This document shows positions 1 through 8,270 of a stretch of 64,000 bases of DNA, piece after piece. This DNA comes from Cytophagales bacterium. GTDB lineage: Bacteria > Bacteroidota > Bacteroidia > Cytophagales > Cyclobacteriaceae. How positions within the stretch are numbered: the first letter of the stretch is position 1; the number at the start of each line of letters is the position of its first letter. The notes under the pieces are model-generated. The model saw only the letters and a list, made by a program, of their open reading frames with translations, had not been told where the DNA came from and made no database searches. Location: assembly GCA_017303805.1 (NCBI GenBank), contig JAFLBQ010000003.1, forward strand, positions 62,001 through 126,000, in the 5' to 3' direction. The position numbers and the translations under genes are program-made.

Positions 1-68
1 TACTTTCGGTTATATTCGTTTATAACCGTTTAAAAACGGATAGGAAAACCGCTAAAATCGCTTAAATC

Positions 69-452
69 ATGGGCAAAAAGGAAGAAAAGGGTTGTTTGGA
101 GTGTGGAATAAAAATTACCGGTCGGTCTGATAAAAAATTCTGTTCAGACCATTGCCGCGTGGCCTACAATAATAAACTGAACCGCGATGAAACCACGTAC
201 ATGAATAACGTAACCAACATTCTGCGTAAGAACCGCAGAATTCTTTTGGAATTAAACACCGGTGGAAAGACGAAAGTGAATCGCGATAAGCTAAACGAAA
301 AAGGATTTGACTTTGGGTATTTTACCAGCCAGTATAAAACCAAAGAAGGTGCCGTATATAATTTTTGTTTTGAACAAGGCTATTTGCCATTAGAGAATAA
401 CTGGTACCTTTTGGTCGTAAAAGGCGAATCAGCAAAAGCACAACCCCAATGA
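69..452 (+). CDS. Small Zn-ribbon-like protein, unknown function
   Basis: A 127-residue soluble protein. Near the N-terminus there is a CLECG motif and, about 15 residues later, a CSDHC motif, which together look like a four-Cys/His zinc knuckle. The rest is basic and polar, with no signal peptide or membrane segment. Its stop codon overlaps the start of the following SDR gene (ATGA), so the two are probably translated together. Small Zn-ribbon proteins of this shape occur in Bacteroidota genomes, but I cannot name a function. Nucleic acid or protein binding is only a guess from the metal-binding motif and basic character. Confidence 0.75.
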   Translation: MGKKEEKGCLECGIKITGRSDKKFCSDHCRVAYNNKLNRDETTYMNNVTNILRKNRRILLELNTGGKTKVNRDKLNEKGFDFGYFTSQYKTKEGAVYNFCFEQGYLPLENNWYLLVVKGESAKAQPQ

Positions 453-1198
453 GCTGGACATTACAAGGAAAAAAGATTTTAGTAACCGGTGGCACCAAAG
501 GCATAGGCCTGGCCATTGCACGCGAGTGTTTAGAACTTGGCGCAGAAGTATTGGTAGTAGCCCGCAACACCAAAACTATTCAGGGCAAAGTAAAAAACTC
601 GGCCAACCTGTTTACCTACGAGGGCGATCTGAACCTTGCCGACTTTAGAAGCGACCTGGTGAAACGGATTTCGGAAAACTGGGGTAAACTGGACGTGTTA
701 ATTAATAACGTAGGCACCAACCTGCGTAAAAAATTTATAGCGTATTCCGAATCTGAAATTAGGGATCTGTTTGAAACCAATTTGTTCAGTACTGTGCAAC
801 TTACGCATGCCTGCTACTCGCTTTTGCAAAAGGCGGGGAATGCAAGCGTAATCAATATGGCCTCGGTGGCCGGTTCTACCGATGTACAAAGCGGCCCTCC
901 TTACGGGATGACCAAGGCTGCCCTTATTCAATTTACCAAACATTTAGCAGCCGAATGGAGCGCTGATGGCATTCGCGTAAACGCCATTTCGCCCTGGTAT
1001 ATCGAAACTCCCTTAACGCAACCGGTACTTTCCAACCCCGAGCGCCTTGCTAAAATTATTGATCGAACTCCTTTGCAACGTGTAGGCAAACCCGAAGAGG
1101 TAGCCAGCCTGGCGGCTTACCTGGCTATGGATAAAAGCAGCTTCATTACCGGACAAAATATTGCGGTAGATGGCGGCTTTAGTGTGAAAGGACTTTAG
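449..1198 (+). CDS. SDR family oxidoreductase (tropinone reductase-like)
   Basis: Classical short-chain dehydrogenase/reductase of 249 residues, the usual length. The dinucleotide-binding TGGTKGIG motif is at residues 13-20, NNVG at 86-89, and the catalytic Ser139, Tyr152 and Lys156 lie in the expected S-Y-x-x-x-K arrangement. The C-terminal NAVDGGFS-type segment is typical of the family. The substrate cannot be told from sequence; the motifs recall tropinone reductase-like or 3-oxoacyl-reductase-like enzymes. It overlaps the preceding Zn-ribbon gene by 4 bp. A second, more distant SDR lies at 19476-20231. Confidence 0.9.
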   Translation: MSWTLQGKKILVTGGTKGIGLAIARECLELGAEVLVVARNTKTIQGKVKNSANLFTYEGDLNLADFRSDLVKRISENWGKLDVLINNVGTNLRKKFIAYSESEIRDLFETNLFSTVQLTHACYSLLQKAGNASVINMASVAGSTDVQSGPPYGMTKAALIQFTKHLAAEWSADGIRVNAISPWYIETPLTQPVLSNPERLAKIIDRTPLQRVGKPEEVASLAAYLAMDKSSFITGQNIAVDGGFSVKGL

Positions 1199-1238
1199 AT
1201 ATAGATTTAGCAGCAGCAATAGTAATTCATCAATCGAT

Positions 1239-2498
1239 ATGAAAAAATTTCTTACCCTGATTTTTGTTCTTGGCACGGCTCTGTGGTTGCAGGCACAAAC
1301 TCTTACAACGGCCAGGCCGGAGCAAGCCGGTATTTCTGCTGAGCGGCTGGCCCGTGTAGATCAATTGGTAAACGAGCATGTAAACAAAGGGCTGATACCT
1401 GGAGCTGTGGTGCTGATTGCACGCAATGGAAAGATTGTATTTCACAAAGCGTATGGCCAAAGTAATCTCGAAAATAAAACTCCGCTTAAAGCGAACGATA
1501 TTTTTCGCATTGCTTCACAAACCAAAGCCATTACCAGCCTGGCGGCTTTGATGTGCTTTGAAGACGGAAAATTTTTGCTGGACGAACCCGTTTCGAAGTA
1601 CATTCCTGAATTTAAAAATCCACGGGTACTGGTAAACTTTAACGAAAAAGATTCCAGCTACTTTACCGAGCCTGCCAAAAGCGAGCCCACCATTCGGCAA
1701 GTGCTTACCCACACCTCGGGTATCGATTATGCCGGCATTGGCAGTAAAGAACTGAAAGCAATTTTTGCAAAAGCCGGTGTACCCAGTGGTATTGGTAACC
1801 ATCAAGGTTTGCTGGCCGATAAGATGAAAATATTGGCGAAGCTTCCGCTCAAACATCATCCGGGCGAGCGCTATACGTATGGTTTGAATACCGATGTGCT
1901 TGGATACCTGGTGGAAATCTGGTCGGGTATGTCGTTAGACCAGTTTTTTAAGACCCGCATTTTTGCCCCGTTGGGGATGAACGATACCTACTTCTACCTA
2001 CCCAAAGAAAAACACACGCGGTTGGTAACACTTTACGAAACCCGCGATGGAAAACTTACCCCGCCAACCGGTAAAATTTACGATGGCGTGCTGCCCGACT
2101 ATCCCACGTTGCCGGGCACCTACTATTCCGGTGGGGCCGGACTTTCTTCAACTACAGAAGACTACGCAAAATTTTTGCAGCTATTTATTAATGGTGGCAT
2201 TTACAATGGCAACCGCTTACTAAGCCGCAAAACGGTAGAACTCATGCTTACCAACCAGATTCAACCCCCGCTCACCAACCAGTTTGGATTAGGCTTTGGC
2301 CTGGAAACCAGTGCCAACGATTATCAAAACATTTATTCGATCGGGAGTTTTTCGTGGGGTGGAGCTTTTAATACGCACTATTGGGGCGATCCGAAAGAAA
2401 AACTTGTTGGGTTGATTTTTACCAACATGTACAACTCACCTGTGTGGAATCTTGGCGAAAAATTTAAGATAGCTGTTTACCAGTCTATTGCCGATTGA
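1239..2498 (+). CDS. Secreted serine hydrolase, beta-lactamase class C/EstB family
   Basis: A 419-residue protein with a signal peptide (residues 1-20, cleaved after LQAQ). It carries the penicillin-binding-protein/class C beta-lactamase motifs: SQTK at 93-96 (SxxK nucleophile and base) and YGLN at 214-217 (YxN). The third box near the C-terminus (region around FSWGGAF) replaces the canonical KTG, as is common in EstB-type esterases and related peptidases. It probably acts in the periplasm or at the cell surface on an ester, peptide or amide. True beta-lactamase activity is not implied. Read alone, 40 bp after the SDR gene. Confidence 0.9.
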   Translation: MKKFLTLIFVLGTALWLQAQTLTTARPEQAGISAERLARVDQLVNEHVNKGLIPGAVVLIARNGKIVFHKAYGQSNLENKTPLKANDIFRIASQTKAITSLAALMCFEDGKFLLDEPVSKYIPEFKNPRVLVNFNEKDSSYFTEPAKSEPTIRQVLTHTSGIDYAGIGSKELKAIFAKAGVPSGIGNHQGLLADKMKILAKLPLKHHPGERYTYGLNTDVLGYLVEIWSGMSLDQFFKTRIFAPLGMNDTYFYLPKEKHTRLVTLYETRDGKLTPPTGKIYDGVLPDYPTLPGTYYSGGAGLSSTTEDYAKFLQLFINGGIYNGNRLLSRKTVELMLTNQIQPPLTNQFGLGFGLETSANDYQNIYSIGSFSWGGAFNTHYWGDPKEKLVGLIFTNMYNSPVWNLGEKFKIAVYQSIAD

Positions 2499-2500
2499 CG

Positions 2501-2758
2501 TTAATTTTTAAATCGCAGCTTGAAGAACAGGATAATGAGTGCGAGAGCCAGGGTAATAATATTCCAAAGAATTACCGGCAATTCGTTAATCATAAAGCCA
2601 TAGATCATCCACAAGAAAACGCCCGTACAAAAAAGTAAAAACATTACCAGCGACAGATCGCGGGCCGAACGAGACTGCCAGGTTTTGATTACCTGTGGCA
2701 CAAATGCTACCGTGGTAAGAAACCCGGCAACTAAACCCAGAATTTTAGCCGTATCCAC
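2501..2758 (-). CDS. SemiSWEET sugar transporter (PQ-loop), GTG start
   Basis: Small three-helix membrane protein of 85 residues with the PQ-loop motif at Pro21-Gln22, conserved Trp50 and Tyr53, and Asn66. SemiSWEETs work as dimers that move sugars down their gradient. An upstream ATG at 2806 would add 16 residues (with two extra Cys) and overlap the divergent GNAT gene. I prefer the GTG at 2758: it gives exactly the length and N-terminus of the paralogue at 59798-60055, and a good promoter lies inside the alternative extension. The two paralogues share about 53 of 85 positions by eye. Confidence 0.88.
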   Translation of the reverse strand: MDTAKILGLVAGFLTTVAFVPQVIKTWQSRSARDLSLVMFLLFCTGVFLWMIYGFMINELPVILWNIITLALALIILFFKLRFKN

Positions 2759-2771
2759 AAATTGATTTTCA

Positions 2772-2801
2772 CAAAAGTACAACTCTTGCCTACCTTCGCA
2801 A
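2772..2801 (-). promoter_or_regulatory. Bacteroidota-type promoter of the SemiSWEET gene
   Basis: On the minus strand TTG (2801-2799) is followed after 19 bp by TACTTTTG (2779-2772), matching the phylum consensus TTTG-N19-TAnnTTTG. The predicted RNA would start a few bases before the GTG at 2758, which excludes the upstream ATG at 2806 as the start on this transcript. Confidence 0.6.
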
Positions 2802-2804
2802 CAC

Positions 2805-3233
2805 ATGCCAGTTCAAATCTTTGAAGCCACCACGCACCATGCACAAGCCATAACGCAGTTGCTAATGCAAATGGGCCACCCGGGCGAGTTAGAATCAGTT
2901 ACCGATCGCATTACTGCAAACCAATTGCCGGGCTACAAAATTTTTGTTGCTGCGGTTAACCAAAAGATTGCAGGCGTACTGGTAACACATACGTACACCT
3001 ACCTGCACGCGGCCGGACTCTTTGGAAGAATTATGACCTTTTGTGTAGATGAAGCAGTGCGCGGCACTGGAGTGGGAACGCAGTTGTTAACCCATGCCGA
3101 AAAATACCTGGCCAGCGAAGGCTGCGTAAAAGTAGAGTTGAATTGCAATAACCGCAGGCTCGAAACACACCAATACTATAAAAACCGGGGCTACGACCAA
3201 ACCAGTTTGCACTTTGTTAAAAAACTTCTGTAA
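2805..3233 (+). CDS. GNAT family N-acetyltransferase
   Basis: A 142-residue single-domain acetyltransferase. The acetyl-CoA pyrophosphate-binding motif RGTGVG is at residues 86-91, followed by the expected alpha helix (TQLLTHAEKY), and a C-terminal YYKNRGY segment is typical of GNATs acting on small molecules or protein N-termini. The acceptor is unknown. It is divergent from the SemiSWEET gene, and its upstream TACCTTCG element (2791-2798) overlaps that promoter region. Confidence 0.9.
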   Translation: MPVQIFEATTHHAQAITQLLMQMGHPGELESVTDRITANQLPGYKIFVAAVNQKIAGVLVTHTYTYLHAAGLFGRIMTFCVDEAVRGTGVGTQLLTHAEKYLASEGCVKVELNCNNRRLETHQYYKNRGYDQTSLHFVKKLL

Positions 3234-3236
3234 AAG

Positions 3237-4061
3237 TCAGATGTCCGATTTGGTTAGCTTAAGGTAAGCGAAGTAGTTAAAGAGGATAGCCCAACCTATA
3301 GCCACCACCACCGCAGTAATGGCAACATAGTCTTGAATTTCCTGAAACGCGTAGCGTGCAAAAGGCATGGGCACCAGGTTGGTTATCGACTCAAGTGGAA
3401 AGAGTGGTTTTAACCAGCCGATCTGATCGTTTACGCTGGCCCTAAAAATATTTACTTTAATAATGGCTTCAATCATGTGCGCGAGCATGAGTACCACAAT
3501 GGTGAGGCCGGAGCGTTGTATTAAAAACCCAAGCATAAGCGCAAATGAAAGAAATGAAAATACTTCAATAAAGTAAACCAGAAAAAATTCGGTGCCTCGT
3601 AAGAAAAACGCCCAATCTATTTTGGGTGTGTAAATAAACCCTGTAAGCAACGTAATGAGTAGAATCATACCCACACTTACCAGGCTTAGCAATACATTAG
3701 TAAGAATTTTAGATTGTAAAAACTCCCACCGGCTTAAGCCATCAATTATATTCTGGCGCAGGGTTCTGTACTGGTATTCGTTGGTTATAGAAATTACAAC
3801 CATAACAGCAAGAATAATTTTGAACAGGCCGCTGATCCAGATCAGGTTTTGCCAAATGTCGGGGAAATGATAAAGCGGAATGCGGTTGATATTGATAGAC
3901 GCTCCAAACTCCAAACTCTTATTGGCCAGCCATTTTAAAATTTCCATGCCGCTGGCAGTGGTAAAGCCTAAGGTTAAAAAGTACAAACCACAGATTACCC
4001 AAAAGGTTCTGTAGCTGGTCATTTTCATTAAATCTACTTTGAGCAAGTGAAGCATACACAA
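3237..4061 (-). CDS. ABC-2 type transporter permease
   Basis: Integral membrane protein of about 274 residues with about six hydrophobic segments: one near residues 20-37, a group at 75-95 and 120-145, and others at 160-180, 185-205 and 245-265. This is the layout of an ABC-2 exporter permease. It lies 67 bp downstream of an ABC ATPase gene on the same strand and surely partners it. The third codon is an alternative start (4055). The substrate is not visible. The pair follows three DUF4252 genes and an ECF sigma/anti-sigma pair on the same strand. Confidence 0.85.
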   Translation of the reverse strand: MCMLHLLKVDLMKMTSYRTFWVICGLYFLTLGFTTASGMEILKWLANKSLEFGASININRIPLYHFPDIWQNLIWISGLFKIILAVMVVISITNEYQYRTLRQNIIDGLSRWEFLQSKILTNVLLSLVSVGMILLITLLTGFIYTPKIDWAFFLRGTEFFLVYFIEVFSFLSFALMLGFLIQRSGLTIVVLMLAHMIEAIIKVNIFRASVNDQIGWLKPLFPLESITNLVPMPFARYAFQEIQDYVAITAVVVAIGWAILFNYFAYLKLTKSDI

Positions 4062-4128
4062 ATTAAAATTTCAGTTCTACAATTTCATTGGTACAGATAC
4101 GAGCTAGCCCTGAACGTGAAGTCGAAAA

Positions 4129-5022
4129 TCATTTCGCATCAGCCAGTATTTCGAGAAACTGTTTTTCTAAACTCTTCTTTCGGGTAGCCAGGTGCGAGGC
4201 TACAATTCCACACTCAAATAAAAAGCGGTTCAGGTCTGCGCTGTGAAATCCTTCTTTCATCATTACCTGAAACTGCCCATCCTCTTTTTTAATGGTGGCG
4301 CTCCCGATAAACTCTTGCAACAGTACACCCAGGTCGTCATGAAAGGCTTGTACCTCTACAATTTCTTCGCCTTTACCTACCTCATCTACAGGGCCGATGT
4401 GCATGAGGGTGCCGCGCTTTAGCACGGCAAAGTGCGTACACACCTTTTGTACTTCATCCAACAAATGGCTTGCAAGAATTATGGTTTTACCATCCGCAGC
4501 AATGCGCTTAATTATTTCCCGAATCTCAGCAATGCCCATTGGGTCCAGGCCATTGGTGGGCTCATCCAAAATAAGAATTATCGGATCGCTTACTAAAGCA
4601 GACGCAATAGCCAGGCGTTGCTTCATCCCCAACGAATAGGTTTTGTACTTGTCGTGCTGGCGGCCCGATAGTTCAACAATATTCAATACCTTATCGATGT
4701 TGGCCGGGTTGGCATTTTTAATCAATGCATTCAACTCAAGATTTTTTCTACCGCTCAGGTACGGATAAAAGATGGGGTGCTCCAACACCGCTCCAATCTT
4801 TTTACGGGTATGATGCGAGGCCGGCTCGGCAAACCAGGTAAAATTACCAGCAGTAGGATTTACCACGCCCATTAACATGCCCAATGTGGTTGTCTTTCCG
4901 CTGCCATTGGGGCCCAGCATGCCAAATACCTGGCCACGCTTTACTTCAAGGTCGAGTTGGTTTACAGCGCAAAGCTTTCCAAAATTCTTAGTGAGCTTCG
5001 ATACAGATAGAACAGTTTCCAA
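4129..5022 (-). CDS. ABC transporter ATP-binding protein
   Basis: A 297-residue ABC ATPase. Walker A GPNGSGKT is at 37-44, the ABC signature SLGMKQR at 130-136 and Walker B LILDEP at 150-155, followed by the D-loop and an H-loop in ILASHLLDE. The C-terminal 80 residues form the extension common to ATPases of ABC-2 exporters (CcmA/NatA-like). It pairs with the permease at 3237-4061. It starts 15 bp after the preceding DUF4252 gene, so it is probably co-transcribed with that gene. Confidence 0.93.
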   Translation of the reverse strand: METVLSVSKLTKNFGKLCAVNQLDLEVKRGQVFGMLGPNGSGKTTTLGMLMGVVNPTAGNFTWFAEPASHHTRKKIGAVLEHPIFYPYLSGRKNLELNALIKNANPANIDKVLNIVELSGRQHDKYKTYSLGMKQRLAIASALVSDPIILILDEPTNGLDPMGIAEIREIIKRIAADGKTIILASHLLDEVQKVCTHFAVLKRGTLMHIGPVDEVGKGEEIVEVQAFHDDLGVLLQEFIGSATIKKEDGQFQVMMKEGFHSADLNRFLFECGIVASHLATRKKSLEKQFLEILADAK

Positions 5023-5036
5023 TTTACAACTGGTTT

Positions 5037-5576
5037 TTAATGATTGTTACCGGTGTCCGCATTTCGGTTCTTCTCATCGCCATTGCTTAAAAATCCTTTT
5101 ATCTTACCGCCTATATCCGTGCTGCCATCAATCGTTTTAAAAAATTCGGGCACTTTGGTGAGTGCAATCTTTCCTAGCATATCCAGCACGAGCAGCGAAG
5201 TTTCGTCTTTGGCCAGAATAACCGTGCCTTTTACGTTCCCATTGTTCTCTTTCACATAAACAGTAAAGGTTCGGCCATCGGCCCGGCCGGTCATAATTTC
5301 TTCATACGCTTCGCTTTTATACCCAGCCAACAAGTTCTTGTAGTCGCTCTCGGTAAATTTCTCAGTCGCTCTGTTAATCATCACAAAACGCATTTTCTCA
5401 ATGTCCTTTATCAGATCATCAAAGGCCGGATCGTCTGTCTGGTTAAGCATGCGCAGGGTGTTACGGTAGAAGAATAACGAGAGCCCCTCGTACTTCTGAT
5501 CTAACGCTTGCGTGGTTTTGGTTTGCGCCACGGCTTGGCTCGCGGCAATCAGCACAATTAAAACAATCCGAACCAT
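5037..5576 (-). CDS. DUF4252 domain protein, third of a triplet
   Basis: Exported protein of about 179 residues. I choose the ATG at 5576, which is one base after the stop of the upstream DUF4252 gene and begins a clear signal peptide (VRIVLIVLIAASQAVAQ). An upstream ATG at 5624 would overlap that gene by 47 bp. The mature part resembles DUF4252: a KYEGLSLFF-like start, a central RFVMINRA strand and a C-terminal TVILAKDETSLLVLDMLGKI segment. DUF4252 proteins are Bacteroidota periplasmic or lipoprotein-like proteins of unknown function. It is related to its two upstream neighbours and precedes the ABC exporter genes. Confidence 0.8.
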   Translation of the reverse strand: MVRIVLIVLIAASQAVAQTKTTQALDQKYEGLSLFFYRNTLRMLNQTDDPAFDDLIKDIEKMRFVMINRATEKFTESDYKNLLAGYKSEAYEEIMTGRADGRTFTVYVKENNGNVKGTVILAKDETSLLVLDMLGKIALTKVPEFFKTIDGSTDIGGKIKGFLSNGDEKNRNADTGNNH

Positions 5577-5577
5577 A

Positions 5578-6063
5578 TCAGGGGTTAACTGCAATTTCAT
5601 TACGTACCACAAGTTTTGCCACATCGATATAGCCGGTTACTTCTATCGCCACAATTTCAGTAGCTTCTTCAATTAGCACGAGGTACCGGTTGCGGTTGCT
5701 GATTTTGTTCTCTTGCAAATAAATGGAAACCAATTCACCCTTGTCATGCACCTGGGCGAGGGGTTCGAATGTATCTTTTGACAACAAGGCCTTAAAGCCA
5801 GACACCGACAGGTTTTGATTTGCAAAGGCTGTGCGTGGAATAACAATTAACCGCACATGCTTTACGTCTTGCACCGCATCGCGAAACTCATATTCGCCAG
5901 CCACATTTAAGGCCAACCGGCCCAACCAGCCACCTACCGAAAAGCTAAACACATCTTTCTCGTGGCTAAAGTTATCTTTTAACGCCTGGTAGCTTCTGCT
6001 TTGTGCCTGGGCACTATAGCTAACCAATACCAGCAGCACCAGCCATGTAAATTTTAATTTCAT
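5578..6063 (-). CDS. DUF4252 domain protein, second of a triplet
   Basis: A 161-residue protein with a signal peptide (residues 1-20, ending SAQAQ). The mature part has the same order of elements as its neighbours: a helix around FSFSVGGWLG, the VKHVRLIVIPR strand, an FKALLSKDTFEPL helix and a terminal EIVAIEVTGYID segment before LAKLVV-like residues. It is the least conserved of the three DUF4252 proteins here. The next gene starts one base after its stop. A terminator-like hairpin (6115-6140) separates it from the first DUF4252 gene. Function unknown. Confidence 0.78.
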   Translation of the reverse strand: MKLKFTWLVLLVLVSYSAQAQSRSYQALKDNFSHEKDVFSFSVGGWLGRLALNVAGEYEFRDAVQDVKHVRLIVIPRTAFANQNLSVSGFKALLSKDTFEPLAQVHDKGELVSIYLQENKISNRNRYLVLIEEATEIVAIEVTGYIDVAKLVVRNEIAVNP

Positions 6064-6114
6064 TCTACCTGGGGTTAGTTTGTTGTTTCGTTTACTAAGA
6101 CGAGATTAAAAAAC

Positions 6115-6140
6115 AAAAGGATGCAGGCGCGCATCCTTTT
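6115..6140 (-). terminator. Intrinsic terminator inside the DUF4252 cluster
   Basis: Perfect 10-bp stem AAAAGGATGC / GCATCCTTTT with loop AGGCGC, T-rich on both sides. For leftward transcription it lies 19 bp after the stop of the first DUF4252 gene and may reduce expression of the genes beyond it. Confidence 0.7.
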
Positions 6141-6158
6141 TTCTTAAACTAATTCGTT

Positions 6159-6677
6159 TTAATTTTTTTTCTCCTTCACGCCATCCAGATGCTGCAGGCC
6201 ATCGATATTCATACGCTTACTTATTTTCGAAACCTGCTTCAAATCAATTTCGCCAAACAAACTCAGCACCATAAACTCATCGTTGCCTCCGGCTATCATC
6301 ACCAACTCACTTATTTTTCCACCGGCCTCTTTTATAAAGAATTTCATGTCTTTGTCTTTGTCGCGCACCGTCATTAACTCTTCAAAATCCTTCTGTGGAA
6401 TCATACTCAGGGCCTCCTTATAAAGTTCGCGCGAATTGCGGGCACCTTCTTTGGCTAAAATGCGCAACCCTTTTATTTTGCTAATCATGTTCACCACCTC
6501 GCGGTCTTCTGCGTCTTGCACATCCAGGTTGGCCATCAGGCTAAACATTTTGCTGCTGATGTTTACCTGGCTAAACGATTCATCGTTCTGATATTTGCTG
6601 AAAAACTTTGAAACTGCATCCTGGGCATGAACAGCCGAGGCTGCTAATACCATCAATCCAATCAATACCTTCTTCAT
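6159..6677 (-). CDS. DUF4252 domain protein, first of a triplet
   Basis: A 172-residue exported protein with a signal peptide at 1-18 (LAASAVHAQ). The mature part matches DUF4252: a KYQNDESFSQVNISSKMF-type start, the central strand IKGLRILAKE, a helix with YKEALSMIP, and a C-terminal ELVMIAGGNDEFMVLSLFGEI segment. The protein is lysine-rich at the C-terminus. It follows the anti-sigma-like gene by 37 bp, so it is probably part of the ECF operon and its likely direct target. Function unknown; envelope stress or surface sensing is a guess from context. Confidence 0.85.
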   Translation of the reverse strand: MKKVLIGLMVLAASAVHAQDAVSKFFSKYQNDESFSQVNISSKMFSLMANLDVQDAEDREVVNMISKIKGLRILAKEGARNSRELYKEALSMIPQKDFEELMTVRDKDKDMKFFIKEAGGKISELVMIAGGNDEFMVLSLFGEIDLKQVSKISKRMNIDGLQHLDGVKEKKN

Positions 6678-6714
6678 AACTTTTCTATTTTAATGTTTTT
6701 AAATTCCTTCTTTT

Positions 6715-7239
6715 TTAAATCTGACCCTCCTCTTCCTTCTGGCTATCTAAAACCTTACCTTTTATTTTCTGTTCAGCTTCATTAAACACTTTTAGTTTTT
6801 CCGTTTCTTTTTGGGCTCTGTTAAAACCTTTCGATAGCATCAGCAGTGCCTTTTTAGTTTCTTCCAGAGCCAATTGCGGGTCGGAATACGTGTCGGCTAT
6901 TTCTGCGGGGTACGACTTACGGATTTCCTGCCGCACGAAATACGAAGCCACTACCACCACTACCAACCCAGCCGCAATGCGCAAGGCAAACGACAGGTTT
7001 ATCCATTTACCCTTTGGTTGCAACCGGTGCATGAAAGGTTTTACGTGGCCGTCAAAAGCCGCGGGCAACTCCTTCTGTTGCTGATCTTCGAAGTAGCGGA
7101 AAAGATGGGCCACATCCTGAAGGCTATCCGGAACCTGGCCTTGAAAGTACTGGCGCAGGGTTCGTTCTTCTTCCAACGTGGTTTCGCAGTTCCAATACCG
7201 CTCCAGCAATTTTTCTATTTGCTTAGAGTCCATAGGCAT
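6715..7239 (-). CDS. Anti-sigma-factor-like single-pass membrane protein
   Basis: A 174-residue protein. The N-terminal cytoplasmic half begins with a short helix (IEKLLERYWNCETTLEEE) typical of Bacteroidota proteins that sit next to ECF sigma genes. One membrane segment lies at about 84-102 (LRIAAGLVVVVVASYF). The C-terminal part is charged and probably helical (KKALLMLSKGFNRAQKE). It overlaps the sigma gene by 17 bp, which strongly suggests a sigma/anti-sigma pair. There is no zinc-binding HxxxCxxC motif, so it is not a ZAS-type anti-sigma factor. The third codon (7233) is an alternative start. Confidence 0.72.
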   Translation of the reverse strand: MPMDSKQIEKLLERYWNCETTLEEERTLRQYFQGQVPDSLQDVAHLFRYFEDQQQKELPAAFDGHVKPFMHRLQPKGKWINLSFALRIAAGLVVVVVASYFVRQEIRKSYPAEIADTYSDPQLALEETKKALLMLSKGFNRAQKETEKLKVFNEAEQKIKGKVLDSQKEEEGQI

Positions 7240-7735
7240 TCATCTTTACAAATTTCTCGCGCACCGCATTGCGGGCCCGAAACAAATTCACTTTTACCTG
7301 GTTCATGTCCAGTTCCAAAATCTCACAAATCTCGTTGTAGCTGTAGCCCTCTACATCGCGAAGGTGTATTACCTGGCGCTGCTTTTCCGGCAGCGCAGCT
7401 ATCATTTCGTTTATTCGTTGCATGTGTTCATGCATTTCTGCCTTTTCATCAGGCGTTAATGTTTCTGCTTTTAACTCAACTCCGGCTTCTAACGGGTCGG
7501 TAGCTTTGCGTTGCCGCGATCGCAACCGGTCCAATGCCTGGTTTTTGGTTATGCGCATACACCACGCTTCAATGTTATGTATGGCTGCCAGGTTGTCGCG
7601 CCCGTTCCAAACTTTTATTAACACCTCCTGCACTACATCTTTGGCTTCCTCGCTACTACCCAAAAGCCTGAACGCAAAGCGAAAAAGCTTGTTTTTATTG
7701 GGCAACACCCGGTTTTCAAAGTCTTCGAGCATCAT
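7223..7735 (-). CDS. ECF-type RNA polymerase sigma factor
   Basis: A 170-residue sigma-70 family protein with only regions 2 and 4. Region 2 (about 17-85) has the LLGSSEEAKDVVQEVLIKVW core and the IEAWCMRITKNQALDRLRS part that recognises the -10 element. Region 4 (about 112-165) has ALPEKQRQVIHLRDVEGYSYNEI and a helix-turn-helix. It heads a leftward cluster of an anti-sigma-like protein, three DUF4252 proteins and an ABC exporter, so it probably controls these genes in response to an envelope signal. Confidence 0.93.
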   Translation of the reverse strand: MMLEDFENRVLPNKNKLFRFAFRLLGSSEEAKDVVQEVLIKVWNGRDNLAAIHNIEAWCMRITKNQALDRLRSRQRKATDPLEAGVELKAETLTPDEKAEMHEHMQRINEMIAALPEKQRQVIHLRDVEGYSYNEICEILELDMNQVKVNLFRARNAVREKFVKMNAYGL

Positions 7736-7841
7736 TCGTTACAAGGGCAAGACGGTGGGGCAAACTGGATGTTACAAAATACTGAAAAATATTTTGGCTA
7801 TTGGGTAATAGGTGCGAAGGCTATCGGGTTACCTTGCAAGT

Positions 7842-8243
7842 ATGAGTGACCGCAACGACAAAATAATTGTTTTCGATGCGTACGATACCGTAGTAGCCGC
7901 TAATCTTGTAAAGACCAAGTTAGATGCCTTCGGGATTCCGTGCTTTTTGAGCGATGAAAATTTTGTTGCCCTCTATCCAATCCGCAACGAGGTGTTTCCG
8001 GGGGTTCGCTTGCACATTTTTGAAACCGACTTGCCGCAGGTACGGCAAATAGTAAATGATACAGTCTCTGTTCAACGCAAGTGCCCGGCCTGTAATTCAA
8101 CCAACATTTTCTACGAACCAAGTCGAAAAAGCATGATCGCAGCCGCACTTACCGCAGTTATCATGTCACTTTTCTTACCTGTAAAAAAAATTTACTGTTG
8201 CCATGATTGCAAGCGCGAGTTCGACTCGATTGAGGATACCTAA
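7842..8243 (+). CDS. DUF2007 protein with C-terminal Zn ribbon
   Basis: A 133-residue protein from the ATG at 7842; an upstream in-frame ATG at 7812 would start before the TACCTTGC promoter-like element at 7830-7837. The N-terminal 70 residues match DUF2007 (putative signal-transducing protein): IIVFDAYDTVVAANLVKTK followed by GIPCFLSDEN. The C-terminal part has CPAC and CHDC pairs around a hydrophobic stretch (MIAAALTAVIMSLFLP), so the zinc ribbon may be split by a membrane segment. Function unknown. It is divergent from the ECF sigma operon. Confidence 0.8.
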   Translation: MSDRNDKIIVFDAYDTVVAANLVKTKLDAFGIPCFLSDENFVALYPIRNEVFPGVRLHIFETDLPQVRQIVNDTVSVQRKCPACNSTNIFYEPSRKSMIAAALTAVIMSLFLPVKKIYCCHDCKREFDSIEDT

Positions 8244-8270
8244 CTTCAGTAGATCTTAAAGATGTACCTT

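Noticed and set aside
6874..7503. 209-residue plus-strand ORF over the sigma and anti-sigma genes
   Set aside because: It is antisense to two genes with clear motifs and overlap, and has unusual composition; it is a shadow.
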